A stretch of 25,056 bases of DNA from a virus, in IMG/VR virus record IMGVR_UViG_3300009494_000009, positions 1 to 25,056 of that record. The stretch is one strand, 5' to 3'. The position numbers were made by a program, and so were the translations under genes. The notes beneath the pieces are model-generated. The model did no database searches and had not been told where the DNA came from. It was given only the letters and a program-made list of their open reading frames with translations. How positions within the stretch are numbered: position 1 is the first letter of the stretch; every line of letters begins with the position of its first letter. This document shows positions 1 through 6,804 of the stretch, one piece after another.

Positions 1-103
1 AATTACGGGAGACGACCTAGAGGCTCGTTTTCACAAAGTGTTGAACAATAATCTGGCCAGAATAGACTCTGGTTACAACAAAACTAAATACGTTAATTCG
101 TAA
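1..103 (+). CDS. 3' end of an unidentified early gene (truncated by the window edge)
   Basis: An open frame read from base 2 runs to TAA at 101-103 and gives 33 residues ending in NKTKYVNS. It contains the segment NNLARID, whose LAR comes from the first CTGGCCAG copy. The fragment is too short to identify. In many phages the gene before a DUF2815 protein encodes a DUF2800 PD-(D/E)XK nuclease, so that is a reasonable guess from gene order only. Fifteen bases separate its stop from the next start, which fits the same operon. Confidence 0.6.
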   Translation, partial: ITGDDLEARFHKVLNNNLARIDSGYNKTKYVNS

Positions 104-118
104 AGACGGAGAAATACC

Positions 119-676
119 ATGGGTTTAATTACACCAAAAATGATCATCTCGTTTCCAAAACTGTTCAAAGCTGAAGAGAACCAATCAGGCATTCTTAAGT
201 TCTCTTGCTGCCTCATGATTGAGAAGTCTGATGTTGCTGGCGTTAAGATTCTTCAGGACGCCATTGACAAGGCTATCGTCAAAGGCAAGAAGACCAAATG
301 GAATGGTAAGCTTCCTCGCTTCGCGCATGAGCCTCTTCGTGATGGGGATGCAGAGATTGAGTCAGGTGACAAAGAAGCTGGTAAGGGGTATGAAGGTCGT
401 TATTTCATCAATGCCTCATGTGGTGAGAATGACCAACCAGGAGTTGTAGGTCCTGACTGTCAACCGTTACTTGACGCTGGTCGTATGTATTCAGGCTGTG
501 TTGTTCGTGCAGATGTTAACCCGTTCCCGTATGACAACCAAAGTAAAGGCGTTGCATGGTGGTTGAACCATGTAATGCTTATTGAAGAATGTGCTCCTGA
601 GGATCGTCTTGACGGTAAGCAGTCTGCTGAGAATGCCTTTTCTAAGTTCACTGAAGTTGAGGGCAACTTAGACTAA
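119..676 (+). CDS. DUF2815-family single-stranded DNA-binding protein
   Basis: This 185-residue protein begins MGLITPKMIISFPKLFKAEE and matches the pattern of the DUF2815 family, which is structurally related to T7 gp2.5 ssDNA-binding proteins (family knowledge). Recognisable features are the early FPKLF strand, the central PLRDGD and GYEGRYFINAS segments, the YSGCVVRADVNPFPYDN strand, and the late GVAWWLNHVML segment. It would coat ssDNA at the replication fork and support the polymerase encoded just downstream. The start ATG is preceded by GGAGA at a normal distance. No acidic gp2.5-like C-terminal tail is obvious; the protein ends TEVEGNLD, which is mildly acidic. Family assignment is by recognition of sequence pattern, without a search. 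Confidence 0.85.
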   Translation: MGLITPKMIISFPKLFKAEENQSGILKFSCCLMIEKSDVAGVKILQDAIDKAIVKGKKTKWNGKLPRFAHEPLRDGDAEIESGDKEAGKGYEGRYFINASCGENDQPGVVGPDCQPLLDAGRMYSGCVVRADVNPFPYDNQSKGVAWWLNHVMLIEECAPEDRLDGKQSAENAFSKFTEVEGNLD

Positions 677-717
677 TGACCCAAAGATTCCGAGTACAAT
701 TATTCTTCTTAGAACAT

Positions 718-742
718 AGTCCCCGTGGTGTTTGCGGGGACT
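718..742 (+). other. GC-rich hairpin between the SSB and polymerase genes
   Basis: AGTCCCCG (718-725) and CGGGGACT (735-742) form a perfect 8-bp stem around a 9-base loop. The structure sits in the 106-base gap between the SSB stop (676) and the polymerase start (783). No T-run follows on either strand, so a classical intrinsic terminator is unlikely. It could be an mRNA processing or stabilising hairpin, or an attenuator that lowers polymerase expression relative to SSB. Confidence 0.55.
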
Positions 743-782
743 TGTTAACACAAATCACAATGATAAACATAGGAGTAACTCA

Positions 783-2660
783 GTGACAACAGTTTATTTA
801 GACTTTGAAACATATAGTGAAATGTCTATTGATGCTGGAGCTAGGAAATACGCGTGCCATCCAAGCACGCGTATTTTATGCTTAGCTTACAAAGTAGACG
901 ATGGACCTGTACAACTATGGAAACCAGGTGAGCCTAAACCTACCTGGCCAGAAGGTGCTACGTTGTATGCGCACAATGCGTTGTTTGACTACTATATAAT
1001 GAAGTACTGCATGAAGTGCCACTATAGTTTAGACGGCTGGACTGATACAATGGCCTTATGTGGGCGCTACACACTACCTCTTGGTTTAGCTGATGCTTGT
1101 AGGGCCTTAGGTACTACAGATAAACTTTCTACTGGTAAGGCTTTAATCAGGAAATGCTGTACTCCGAAGGGCTGTCCTACTGCTAATGATTTCTTACAGC
1201 TTTACGCATATTGTAAAGTTGATGTACAGGCAATGTATGATATGGTACAAGCTCTACCATCCTCACGTTTAAGTGATACAGAACAAGCTATTTGGGTTAC
1301 GACTCAAGAGATGAACATGGAGGGTTTACCGGTTAGTCATAAAGAGATTAAGGCCGTACACGACTACACCGATGTCTGGAAAGAAGAACAGATGAAGCGT
1401 GTTCCCGAGATCTCTGGTGGTTTCCTCAACACTATTAACCAGACTGCAAAGATGAAGGAATATTGTGGTCTGCCTAACATGCAGGCTCCTACAGTAGAAA
1501 GTGCTTTACTTGACTCTACCTTGGCCAGTGATGTTCGTGAGTTATTAATATTAAGACAGCAGCTTGGTCGTAGCTCTACTGCTAAGTACAAGAAGCTGTT
1601 ACAAATGGAGCATTATGGTAAGATACATGGAAATCTATGTTATTACGGTGCTGGTACTGGGCGTTATACTGGTCGTGGGTTTCAACTACAAAACCTACCG
1701 AGAGCTTCAGTCAAAGACCCCGAAGCGCTTATTAGATCATTCATCGAAGTGGACGAGATTGAAGACCCAGTTAACAAAGCAAAAGCCTTAATTAGGCCTA
1801 TGATTTGTGCGCCCGAAGGTGAGGCGCTAATCTGCTCTGACTACTCTTCTATTGAGAATATCCTGTTAGTATGGTGTGCTGAAGACTGGGCCGCCTGTAA
1901 ACAGTACGAAGATAAGATGAGCCAGTACAAGATTATGTCGTCTACTCTATACGACATGCCTTACGACGAGGTCCAGAAGGGCACCATCGAATACCAGATT
2001 GGTAAATGCCTTATTCTTGGCTGTGGCTATATGATGGGTGGTAAGCGTTTCCTAGAGGTTGTTGAGGAGATTGGTGTTACAACGTTTGACAAGCACCAAG
2101 CACTTAGAGCGGTTAAAGGGTATAGAGCTTTATATCCTAAAGTAGTTGATCTCTGGTATGGCCTTGATGAGATGATGAAGAACGCAGTAACTAACCCTGG
2201 CCAGGTGTTTAAATACAATAGGTTTAGCGCTCGTCATGTACGTGACAGAGCCCAAAGACGGTGGCTGCTATTTAAGCTGCCATCTGGTAGAGACTTGTTC
2301 TACTGTGAGCCTAAGATTCAACAAGGACGGTTTGGTCCTGAGATTGGCCATTTAGGTCGTAATCCTTATACTAGGCAATGGGGTCCAATGGCGTTGTCCC
2401 CAGGTAGAATAACTGAGAACGCGATGCAGGCTTTAGGTCGTGACATCATGTGCCATGGCCTAGAGAATATAAAACGTGACATGCCAGAAGTAAGACTTAT
2501 CGGCACTGTGCATGATGAGGGTATTGGTATTGGCGACGAGCTACTCATTGACGAGGCAGCTCTTCAGAAATTTGATAATTGTTTATGTGATCTTCCCGAT
2601 TGGGCGCATGATTTACCTATGCGGAGTGAAGGTTGGATAGGAAAGAGGTACAGAAAATGA
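783..2660 (+). CDS. Family A DNA polymerase with 3'-5' exonuclease
   Basis: This is the replicative phage polymerase, 625 residues. The proofreading domain shows ExoI D7-x-E9 (YLDFET), ExoII N65 to D69 (AHNALFD) and ExoIII Y143-x3-D147 (YCKVD). The polymerase domain has motif A at D353 (SDYSSIE), motif B K408-x7-Y416 and motif C H577-D578-E579 (TVHDEG). The 5'-3' exonuclease domain of bacterial Pol I is absent, as usual in phages. I chose the GTG at 783 because AGGAG lies about 8 bases upstream and translation then starts right at the exonuclease strand. The frame is open further upstream from a TTG at 732, but that start lies inside the hairpin and lacks a ribosome binding site. Its stop overlaps the next start (ATGA). 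A perfect inverted repeat lies at 846-876. Confidence 0.95.
   Translation: MTTVYLDFETYSEMSIDAGARKYACHPSTRILCLAYKVDDGPVQLWKPGEPKPTWPEGATLYAHNALFDYYIMKYCMKCHYSLDGWTDTMALCGRYTLPLGLADACRALGTTDKLSTGKALIRKCCTPKGCPTANDFLQLYAYCKVDVQAMYDMVQALPSSRLSDTEQAIWVTTQEMNMEGLPVSHKEIKAVHDYTDVWKEEQMKRVPEISGGFLNTINQTAKMKEYCGLPNMQAPTVESALLDSTLASDVRELLILRQQLGRSSTAKYKKLLQMEHYGKIHGNLCYYGAGTGRYTGRGFQLQNLPRASVKDPEALIRSFIEVDEIEDPVNKAKALIRPMICAPEGEALICSDYSSIENILLVWCAEDWAACKQYEDKMSQYKIMSSTLYDMPYDEVQKGTIEYQIGKCLILGCGYMMGGKRFLEVVEEIGVTTFDKHQALRAVKGYRALYPKVVDLWYGLDEMMKNAVTNPGQVFKYNRFSARHVRDRAQRRWLLFKLPSGRDLFYCEPKIQQGRFGPEIGHLGRNPYTRQWGPMALSPGRITENAMQALGRDIMCHGLENIKRDMPEVRLIGTVHDEGIGIGDELLIDEAALQKFDNCLCDLPDWAHDLPMRSEGWIGKRYRK
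846..876 (+). repeat. Perfect 12-bp inverted repeat inside the polymerase gene
   Basis: AAATACGCGTGC (846-857) and GCACGCGTATTT (865-876) are exact reverse complements around the 7-base loop CATCCAA. The 3' arm runs into TATTTTATG, so as RNA it is a strong stem with a U-rich 3' flank, which looks like a terminator or attenuator. It begins only 63 bases after the polymerase start. The coded segment, KYACHPSTRIL, is of the conserved type for this family, so the DNA-level symmetry coexists with protein constraint. Confidence 0.7.
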
Positions 2661-2899
2661 TGCGAGAAGCGATGGAGAAGGCTGGGCTACTAAAGTCAAA
2701 AGACGCTATGGCGCAACGATGGCTGCGGTCATGGGTAGCGCTGCAACCACATCTGGCCAGAGAGAATGATGAGGAGACAATCTTGCATCTTATGCAATTT
2801 GAGAAAGCCCACAAGAAACGTGCACAGATCATATCTCGTATTTGGTCTCGCTACAAGACGGTGCGTAACGCACGTGAGGAGGCAGAAATTGTCCTTTAA
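2657..2899 (+). CDS. Small helical protein of unknown function
   Basis: The product is 80 residues starting MMREAMEKAGLLK. It is rich in Lys, Arg and Glu and is probably all alpha-helical, with no signal peptide or membrane segment. I chose the ATG at 2657 because it overlaps the polymerase stop as ATGATG, with AGAGG upstream; an in-frame TTG at 2633 is less likely. The CTGGCCAG copy at 2753 encodes LAR within PHLARENDEE. I do not recognise the family. Its position between polymerase and nuclease suggests a replication accessory role (inference). The next gene starts inside its last codons. Confidence 0.7.
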   Translation: MMREAMEKAGLLKSKDAMAQRWLRSWVALQPHLARENDEETILHLMQFEKAHKKRAQIISRIWSRYKTVRNAREEAEIVL

Positions 2900-3251
2900 C
2901 AAAAAACCAGCGTGGCAGAAAGTTAAAGAGGTGACTGTTGAAAGTTATCTTGTAAAAGAAGTGGAGAAGATTGATGGGCAAGCTTACAAGTTTACCAGTC
3001 CTGGTAGGAGGAACGTGCCTGATCGGTATTGTGTATTCCATAACAATATTGATGCGTTCGTTGAATGTAAACGTCCAGGTGCAACACTCCGTCAAGGTCA
3101 AGTCCGAGAGTCAAGGCGTCTTGAAGCAAGAGGCAAACTCGTCATCAAAGTGTCCACAAAGAAAGAAGTCGACACATTCATCTTATTTGTAAAGGAGGTA
3201 TTAGATGAACAACGTAATGCTACTGAAGACATTCAACCCAACCAAGATTAA
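2889..3251 (+). CDS. VRR-NUC domain nuclease
   Basis: This is a 120-residue single-domain protein of the VRR-NUC type, a PD-(D/E)XK fold nuclease usual in phage replication clusters next to an SNF2 helicase. The catalytic residues are visible as PD at D45 (RRNVPDRYCVF) and E59-x-K61 (FVECKRPG), followed by the typical LRQGQVRESRRLEARGK helix. The best start is TTG at 2889, with GAGGAGG about 6 bases upstream. The frame is open another 41 codons upstream, but that segment overlaps the previous gene, is Cys/Arg-rich and looks non-coding. Its 3' end overlaps the ligase start by 47 bases. It probably processes branched DNA (family inference). Confidence 0.85.
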   Translation: MSFNKKPAWQKVKEVTVESYLVKEVEKIDGQAYKFTSPGRRNVPDRYCVFHNNIDAFVECKRPGATLRQGQVRESRRLEARGKLVIKVSTKKEVDTFILFVKEVLDEQRNATEDIQPNQD

Positions 3252-3984
3252 GTTTCCGTGCATAATAAGCCCTAAGCTTGATGGTGTACGTGGTTTTTAT
3301 AGAGACGGCGAATTTGTGTCTCGTAATGATAAAGAGATCATTGGGCTTACTCATATCAAAGAGCAGCTAAAAGGTATACCACATGACCTTGATGGCGAGC
3401 TAATGGTACCTGGCCAGATATTTGATAACGCTTCTGGCCTGCTTCGTAACCACCAAGAGGTGCCTGAAGCTGAGTACCACATATTTGATATTCCTAACCT
3501 TGAAGGCTACGGTATCATAGAGCGCTTTGGTAAGCTTGGTAATCTCAAAGCTCAGTTAGAGGATAAGCCAAACATTAAGTTTGTAAAGCATACAATGTGC
3601 AGAGGTATGAAAACGCTTATGGCATTCTATCATAAGTGTATCGCTGAAGGCTATGAAGGTATCGTCATCAAGTCCAAGGAACATTTGTACCGTAACGCAA
3701 GGTCTTGGGACTGGCAGCGCCTTGTTCCTATACACTCCGAAGACTGCGAGTGTACTGGTATCTTTCCAGGTAAAGGTAAACACCTAGGCCGTGCTGGTGG
3801 TATCTTCATCGAGTTCGGCGGTCATACCGTTAAGGTTGGTACAGGGTTCTCGGATGCTGAGCGCGAGGATATGATGATCAATGATCCTACTGGCCAGATA
3901 GCTGAGACGCAATATAAAGAGAAAACTAAGGCTGGCAGTATGCGGCACCCAGCATTTAAGGGATGGAGGGATGACAAGGTATGA
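3205..3984 (+). CDS. ATP-dependent DNA ligase
   Basis: This 259-residue nucleotidyltransferase seals nicks left by replication and recombination. Motif I is SPKLDGVRG with the adenylated lysine K24. A later acidic motif is DLDGEL with E65, motif IV is GYEGIVIK with E151 and K156, and a basic WQRLVPI-type segment follows. The C-terminal part (FPGKGKHLGRAGGIFIEFGG) is an OB-fold-like domain, as in T7 ligase, although at 259 residues the enzyme is shorter than T7 ligase (about 360). The start is fixed by a near-perfect AAGGAGGT about 6 bases before ATG at 3205, inside the end of the nuclease gene. Two CTGGCCAG copies (3410, 3890) both encode GQI (PGQIF, TGQIA). Its stop overlaps the next start. 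Confidence 0.93.
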   Translation: MNNVMLLKTFNPTKIKFPCIISPKLDGVRGFYRDGEFVSRNDKEIIGLTHIKEQLKGIPHDLDGELMVPGQIFDNASGLLRNHQEVPEAEYHIFDIPNLEGYGIIERFGKLGNLKAQLEDKPNIKFVKHTMCRGMKTLMAFYHKCIAEGYEGIVIKSKEHLYRNARSWDWQRLVPIHSEDCECTGIFPGKGKHLGRAGGIFIEFGGHTVKVGTGFSDAEREDMMINDPTGQIAETQYKEKTKAGSMRHPAFKGWRDDKV

Positions 3985-4286
3985 AAGTTAAAGCTGGAGT
4001 AAAACTTGCAGGCCTTAAGCTTGAGATGCGCAAAGTCTTGTATTACGCTGATAAAATCTGGGAGAACCAAGATGAAGAGTTGGTAGTAACGTCTACTACT
4101 GATGGCGTTCATAGCGCAGGCTCTTACCATCCATATGGGTATGCTGTCGACCTTCGTACTCGGTACTTCACAAAAGGTCAGCTTACATATGTAGCAGAAA
4201 AGTTACAACAAGCACTAGAAGCTATAAGCAGTAAGTATGTCGTTGTAGTGGAGGCTACACATATTCATGTCCAATACAACGCCTAG
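3981..4286 (+). CDS. M15-like cell-wall peptidase (candidate endolysin)
   Basis: This 101-residue protein carries the zinc-peptidase pattern of the M15 family (D-Ala-D-Ala or L-Ala-D-Glu peptidases). It has S48-x-H50-x-x-G-x-A-x-D57 (SYHPYGYAVDLRTR) and a late E91 followed by H94-x-H96 (VEATHIHVQY). H50, D57 and H96 would bind zinc. It has no signal peptide and no wall-binding domain, so it would need a holin or another export route, or it acts inside the replication phase as T7 gp3.5 lysozyme does. T7 also places its amidase among the replication genes. The start ATG overlaps the ligase stop (ATGA) with AAGG upstream. This is the only clear peptidoglycan enzyme in the window. Confidence 0.82.
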   Translation: MKVKAGVKLAGLKLEMRKVLYYADKIWENQDEELVVTSTTDGVHSAGSYHPYGYAVDLRTRYFTKGQLTYVAEKLQQALEAISSKYVVVVEATHIHVQYNA

Positions 4287-4503
4287 ATTTATAATAGCAG
4301 CGGACTATTATGCAGCCAGGCAGTATGCCGCGTTGCATAATTTACCTAAAATACATTATATAGACAGACAAGAAAATATTATGGGTCTACAAAGAGGTAC
4401 AATGGTTACCATACTACGCGGGGCAGACGAACACCCTAGGTATTCTGATATCATCTATATAGCTAGGATACGCCGCTTTGAGGTGTTGCATGCTGAAGCC
4501 TAA
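4267..4503 (+). CDS. Small protein of unknown function
   Basis: The product is 78 residues, beginning MSNTTPRFIIAADYYAARQY. It starts inside the last codons of the peptidase gene and ends inside the beginning of the helicase gene, so it is packed like the other real genes here. An upstream GGAG lies further from the start than usual, about 14 bases away. The sequence looks like a small mixed alpha/beta protein with a repeated Tyr-rich helix (DYYAARQYAALH) and no membrane segment. I do not recognise a family. Its position beside the SNF2 helicase suggests an accessory role (inference). Confidence 0.65.
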   Translation: MSNTTPRFIIAADYYAARQYAALHNLPKIHYIDRQENIMGLQRGTMVTILRGADEHPRYSDIIYIARIRRFEVLHAEA

Positions 4504-5839
4504 AGCTAGGCCGTACCAAGTACGAGGAATCAAGTGGTGCCTTAATAATCCTCGTGGTTATTTGATGCTTGACATGGGTTTGGGTAAGACCTTAATCACC
4601 TTGCGGACATTATGTTCGCAAGGTGAGCGAGCGCTTGTCATAGCACCACTAAAACCGTTATATAACACCTGGCCAGATGAAATAGTTAAATGGACGCCTG
4701 AGTTGTCATTTACAATGCTACATGATTCTACTTTGTCTAGGACTCTAGAAGAGGACAGCGATGTATATCTCATTAACCCTGAGGGCATGGAGAGGTTGTA
4801 CTATGCTCTTGAGAAGTATTACAAGAAGTATAAGAAGATACCTTTCACCACATTGGTACTCGATGAAGGGTCGGTTTGGAAGTCTCACAGTGCTAAGCGA
4901 TTCAAGATTTTGGATAGTCTACTTGATATGTTCCCTAATTATCGTTACATTCTTAGCGGTACTCCTGCGCCTCACAGCTTACATGATTTATGGTCCCAGT
5001 ATTACATCTTGGACGGAGGAGCTAGTCTTGGTAAAAATATATCTACTTTTCGCGAGCGCTATTTTAGGGTTAATCCTAATTGCAAGCATCAGTGGTTCTT
5101 GACCGTAGAAGAATCAGAGTTGTATAAAAAGGTGGAGCACCTTACATATAGACTAGACGCCCGTGACCATATTGAGTATTGTAATTCTAGTTATATTAAA
5201 GACGAGATAGAGCTAAATAAAGCTCATTCTGATCAGTATAAGCAGCTTCAGAAGGATTTCTACCTTAGTTTAGATGAGAATGCATCAGAAACCGAAGCGT
5301 TCACTACAGCTCAGTTACAAGCTCAATTAAGACAGTTTGTTCAAGGCGCCCTCTACACGGATCATCCAGTGTACGAAGTCATACATACTACGAAGATCGA
5401 GCGCCTTAAAACTATACTGGCCAGAGGTGATAATGTTCTCTGTGCTATCCAGTTCCGGTTTGAACTAGATATGCTCAAGAAGGCTTTTCCTGACGCGCCA
5501 TCAATCGTTGGTGGTGTAAACTCCGACACAGCTAATAGGCTAATGAGAAAATGGAACACGGGCGAAATACCGTTGCTTATAGTACATCCGCAAGCAGTAG
5601 CCCACGGCGTAAACATACAGTTCGGTGGACATGTAGTCGTTTGGTTAGGGCTCACATGGAACTTAGAACACTACTTGCAGTTAAATGGCAGGTTGGTAAG
5701 GCCAGGACAAGAGCACGATGTCGAGGTTATACATATCATCGCGAAAGGTACTATAGATGAAGCGGTGTATAAGTCACTACAAAACAAAGAGAAGGTGCAG
5801 GATTCCTTTTTACAACACATGAGAGAGGTAACAGGATGA
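4490..5839 (+). CDS. SNF2-type superfamily 2 DNA helicase/translocase
   Basis: This 449-residue protein has the helicase motifs in order: PYQVRGIKW Q-like motif, Walker A DMGLGKT (D28-T34), Walker B LDEGS (D125-E126; the usual DEAH/DEAD is DEGS here, as in phage SNF2 proteins), motif III SGTPAP (S156) and motif VI QLNGRLVRPGQ (Q397-R404). It is a dsDNA translocase that probably remodels forks or strips proteins. Pairing with a VRR-NUC nuclease and a DUF2815 protein is common in phage genomes (family knowledge). I chose the ATG at 4490, with GAGGTG just upstream, over the in-frame TTG at 4478. The CTGGCCAG at 4669 encodes TWPDE and the one at 5417 encodes LARGD. Confidence 0.92.
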   Translation: MLKPKARPYQVRGIKWCLNNPRGYLMLDMGLGKTLITLRTLCSQGERALVIAPLKPLYNTWPDEIVKWTPELSFTMLHDSTLSRTLEEDSDVYLINPEGMERLYYALEKYYKKYKKIPFTTLVLDEGSVWKSHSAKRFKILDSLLDMFPNYRYILSGTPAPHSLHDLWSQYYILDGGASLGKNISTFRERYFRVNPNCKHQWFLTVEESELYKKVEHLTYRLDARDHIEYCNSSYIKDEIELNKAHSDQYKQLQKDFYLSLDENASETEAFTTAQLQAQLRQFVQGALYTDHPVYEVIHTTKIERLKTILARGDNVLCAIQFRFELDMLKKAFPDAPSIVGGVNSDTANRLMRKWNTGEIPLLIVHPQAVAHGVNIQFGGHVVVWLGLTWNLEHYLQLNGRLVRPGQEHDVEVIHIIAKGTIDEAVYKSLQNKEKVQDSFLQHMREVTG

Positions 5840-6027
5840 CAGAAACAGAACAGATGCTGTATATGCTTATGGGTCTTATATCTGAGATGCCACAAGAAGA
5901 GCAAGATGAAATAACTAGTATAGCTGACTGTATACGTGGCACTATAGAGGGTGAAGGAGACAAAGGGTTTTTTGCTCTGTCATTAGTAGCAGCGGAGGGG
6001 GCTATTAAAAATGAACAAATGGGATAG
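5836..6027 (+). CDS. Small acidic protein of unknown function
   Basis: This is a 63-residue acidic protein (MTETEQMLYMLMGLISEMPQ...) predicted from composition to be two or three short helices, with no signal or membrane segment. Its ATG overlaps the helicase stop (ATGA) and GAGAGG lies upstream. Its end overlaps the deaminase start by 17 bases. Tight packing on both sides supports a real gene. I do not recognise the family. Confidence 0.7.
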   Translation: MTETEQMLYMLMGLISEMPQEEQDEITSIADCIRGTIEGEGDKGFFALSLVAAEGAIKNEQMG

Positions 6028-6418
6028 ACGATATATGCTTCGCGCTGCAGAGATTGCAAGGTGGAGTAAGGATGACATCGGTGTCGGCGCTGTCATTGTA
6101 GGTAAGGATAACAGGCAAACGTCTGAGGGGTACAACGGTGTGCCGGCTGGGATTGACGAGTTGTTTAAATTAGAAAGTGAAGCTAAGATTCATGCGGAGG
6201 AGAACGCCATATTGTTTGCTAGGTGCAATTTATCTGGCCAGAGGATATATGTATGGCCTTTCTTGCCATGCGCCCATTGTGCTTCTATCATAGCTCAAGT
6301 TGGTATTATAGAAGTCATTGTGCCTGAAGAAGAGGCTACAAGTGACAAGTGGCAACGAAGCTGGGACTTAGCGAAAGCATTGTTTGCTGATAAAGGAATC
6401 AAGGTGAGGAAGGTATGA
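6011..6418 (+). CDS. dCMP/deoxycytidylate deaminase
   Basis: This 135-residue zinc-dependent deaminase converts dCMP to dUMP, feeding dTTP synthesis for phage DNA. The catalytic motif is H61-A62-E63 (IHAEENAILFA) and the zinc cysteines are P-C87-A-H-C90 (LPCAHCASII). The N-terminus WDRRYMLRAAEIARWSKD and GVGAVIV are typical of the family. The CTGGCCAG copy at 6234 encodes SGQR in the loop before the PCxxC motif. A purine-rich GGAGGGGG lies upstream of the ATG. Cytidine deaminase or a tRNA adenosine deaminase-like role is possible, but phage context favours dCMP. No thymidylate synthase partner is seen in the window. Confidence 0.9.
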   Translation: MNKWDRRYMLRAAEIARWSKDDIGVGAVIVGKDNRQTSEGYNGVPAGIDELFKLESEAKIHAEENAILFARCNLSGQRIYVWPFLPCAHCASIIAQVGIIEVIVPEEEATSDKWQRSWDLAKALFADKGIKVRKV

Positions 6419-6804
6419 AAACTCGTAAAGGTAAACATGCTACACTAGAGTACTGGTACGAAGACAGATGGTGGACAGTAAATGAACTATCTGTGCGGTG
6501 GGGCTTGTCGCCGTCGCACTTTTATAAGCTGGGCAAATCTTATAATTCCTTTACGGCACATGACGCTAAGTATGGCGTGTTTAAGTACTCTGATAATAGA
6601 GTAAACGCCGAAGCCCGCGTCGACACTTGTCTCGAGGACCAAGGCAGGTGCCGGCGGTATGAGGAATGCTGGTTACGAGGGTGTACTGAGATTGGGTCTG
6701 TAGAGTGTCTAGGTTTTGAGTTAGACACTCGTACTAGAGCGCATACTGGTAAGTGCCACGGTAAGCCCGCCAGACCAGTGCAGGGTAGTTCTGCGAATGA
6801 TTAA
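6415..6804 (+). CDS. Cys-rich protein with HTH-like N-terminus, unknown function
   Basis: This is a 129-residue basic protein. Residues of about 18-40 (WWTVNELSVRWGLSPSHFYK) look like a helix-turn-helix. The middle part has a Cys cluster, C-x7-C-x5-C-x4-C, in DTCLEDQGRCRRYEECWLRGC, followed by VECLGF and GKCHG, which could bind zinc. The start overlaps the deaminase stop (ATGA). It is the last gene of the plus-strand operon and its TAA (6802-6804) overlaps the stop of the oppositely oriented virion operon. An early-to-late transcription switch factor is one possibility, but this is only inference. Confidence 0.7.
   Translation: MKTRKGKHATLEYWYEDRWWTVNELSVRWGLSPSHFYKLGKSYNSFTAHDAKYGVFKYSDNRVNAEARVDTCLEDQGRCRRYEECWLRGCTEIGSVECLGFELDTRTRAHTGKCHGKPARPVQGSSAND

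Noticed and set aside
732-782. Upstream extension of the polymerase to a TTG at 732
   Set aside because: The start would lie inside the 718-742 hairpin without a ribosome binding site. GTG at 783 has AGGAG at the right distance and starts directly at the exonuclease strand.
2766-2888. Upstream extension of the VRR-NUC gene to 2766
   Set aside because: The extra 41 codons overlap the previous gene, are Cys/Arg-rich and unlike the family. TTG at 2889 with GAGGAGG fits better.
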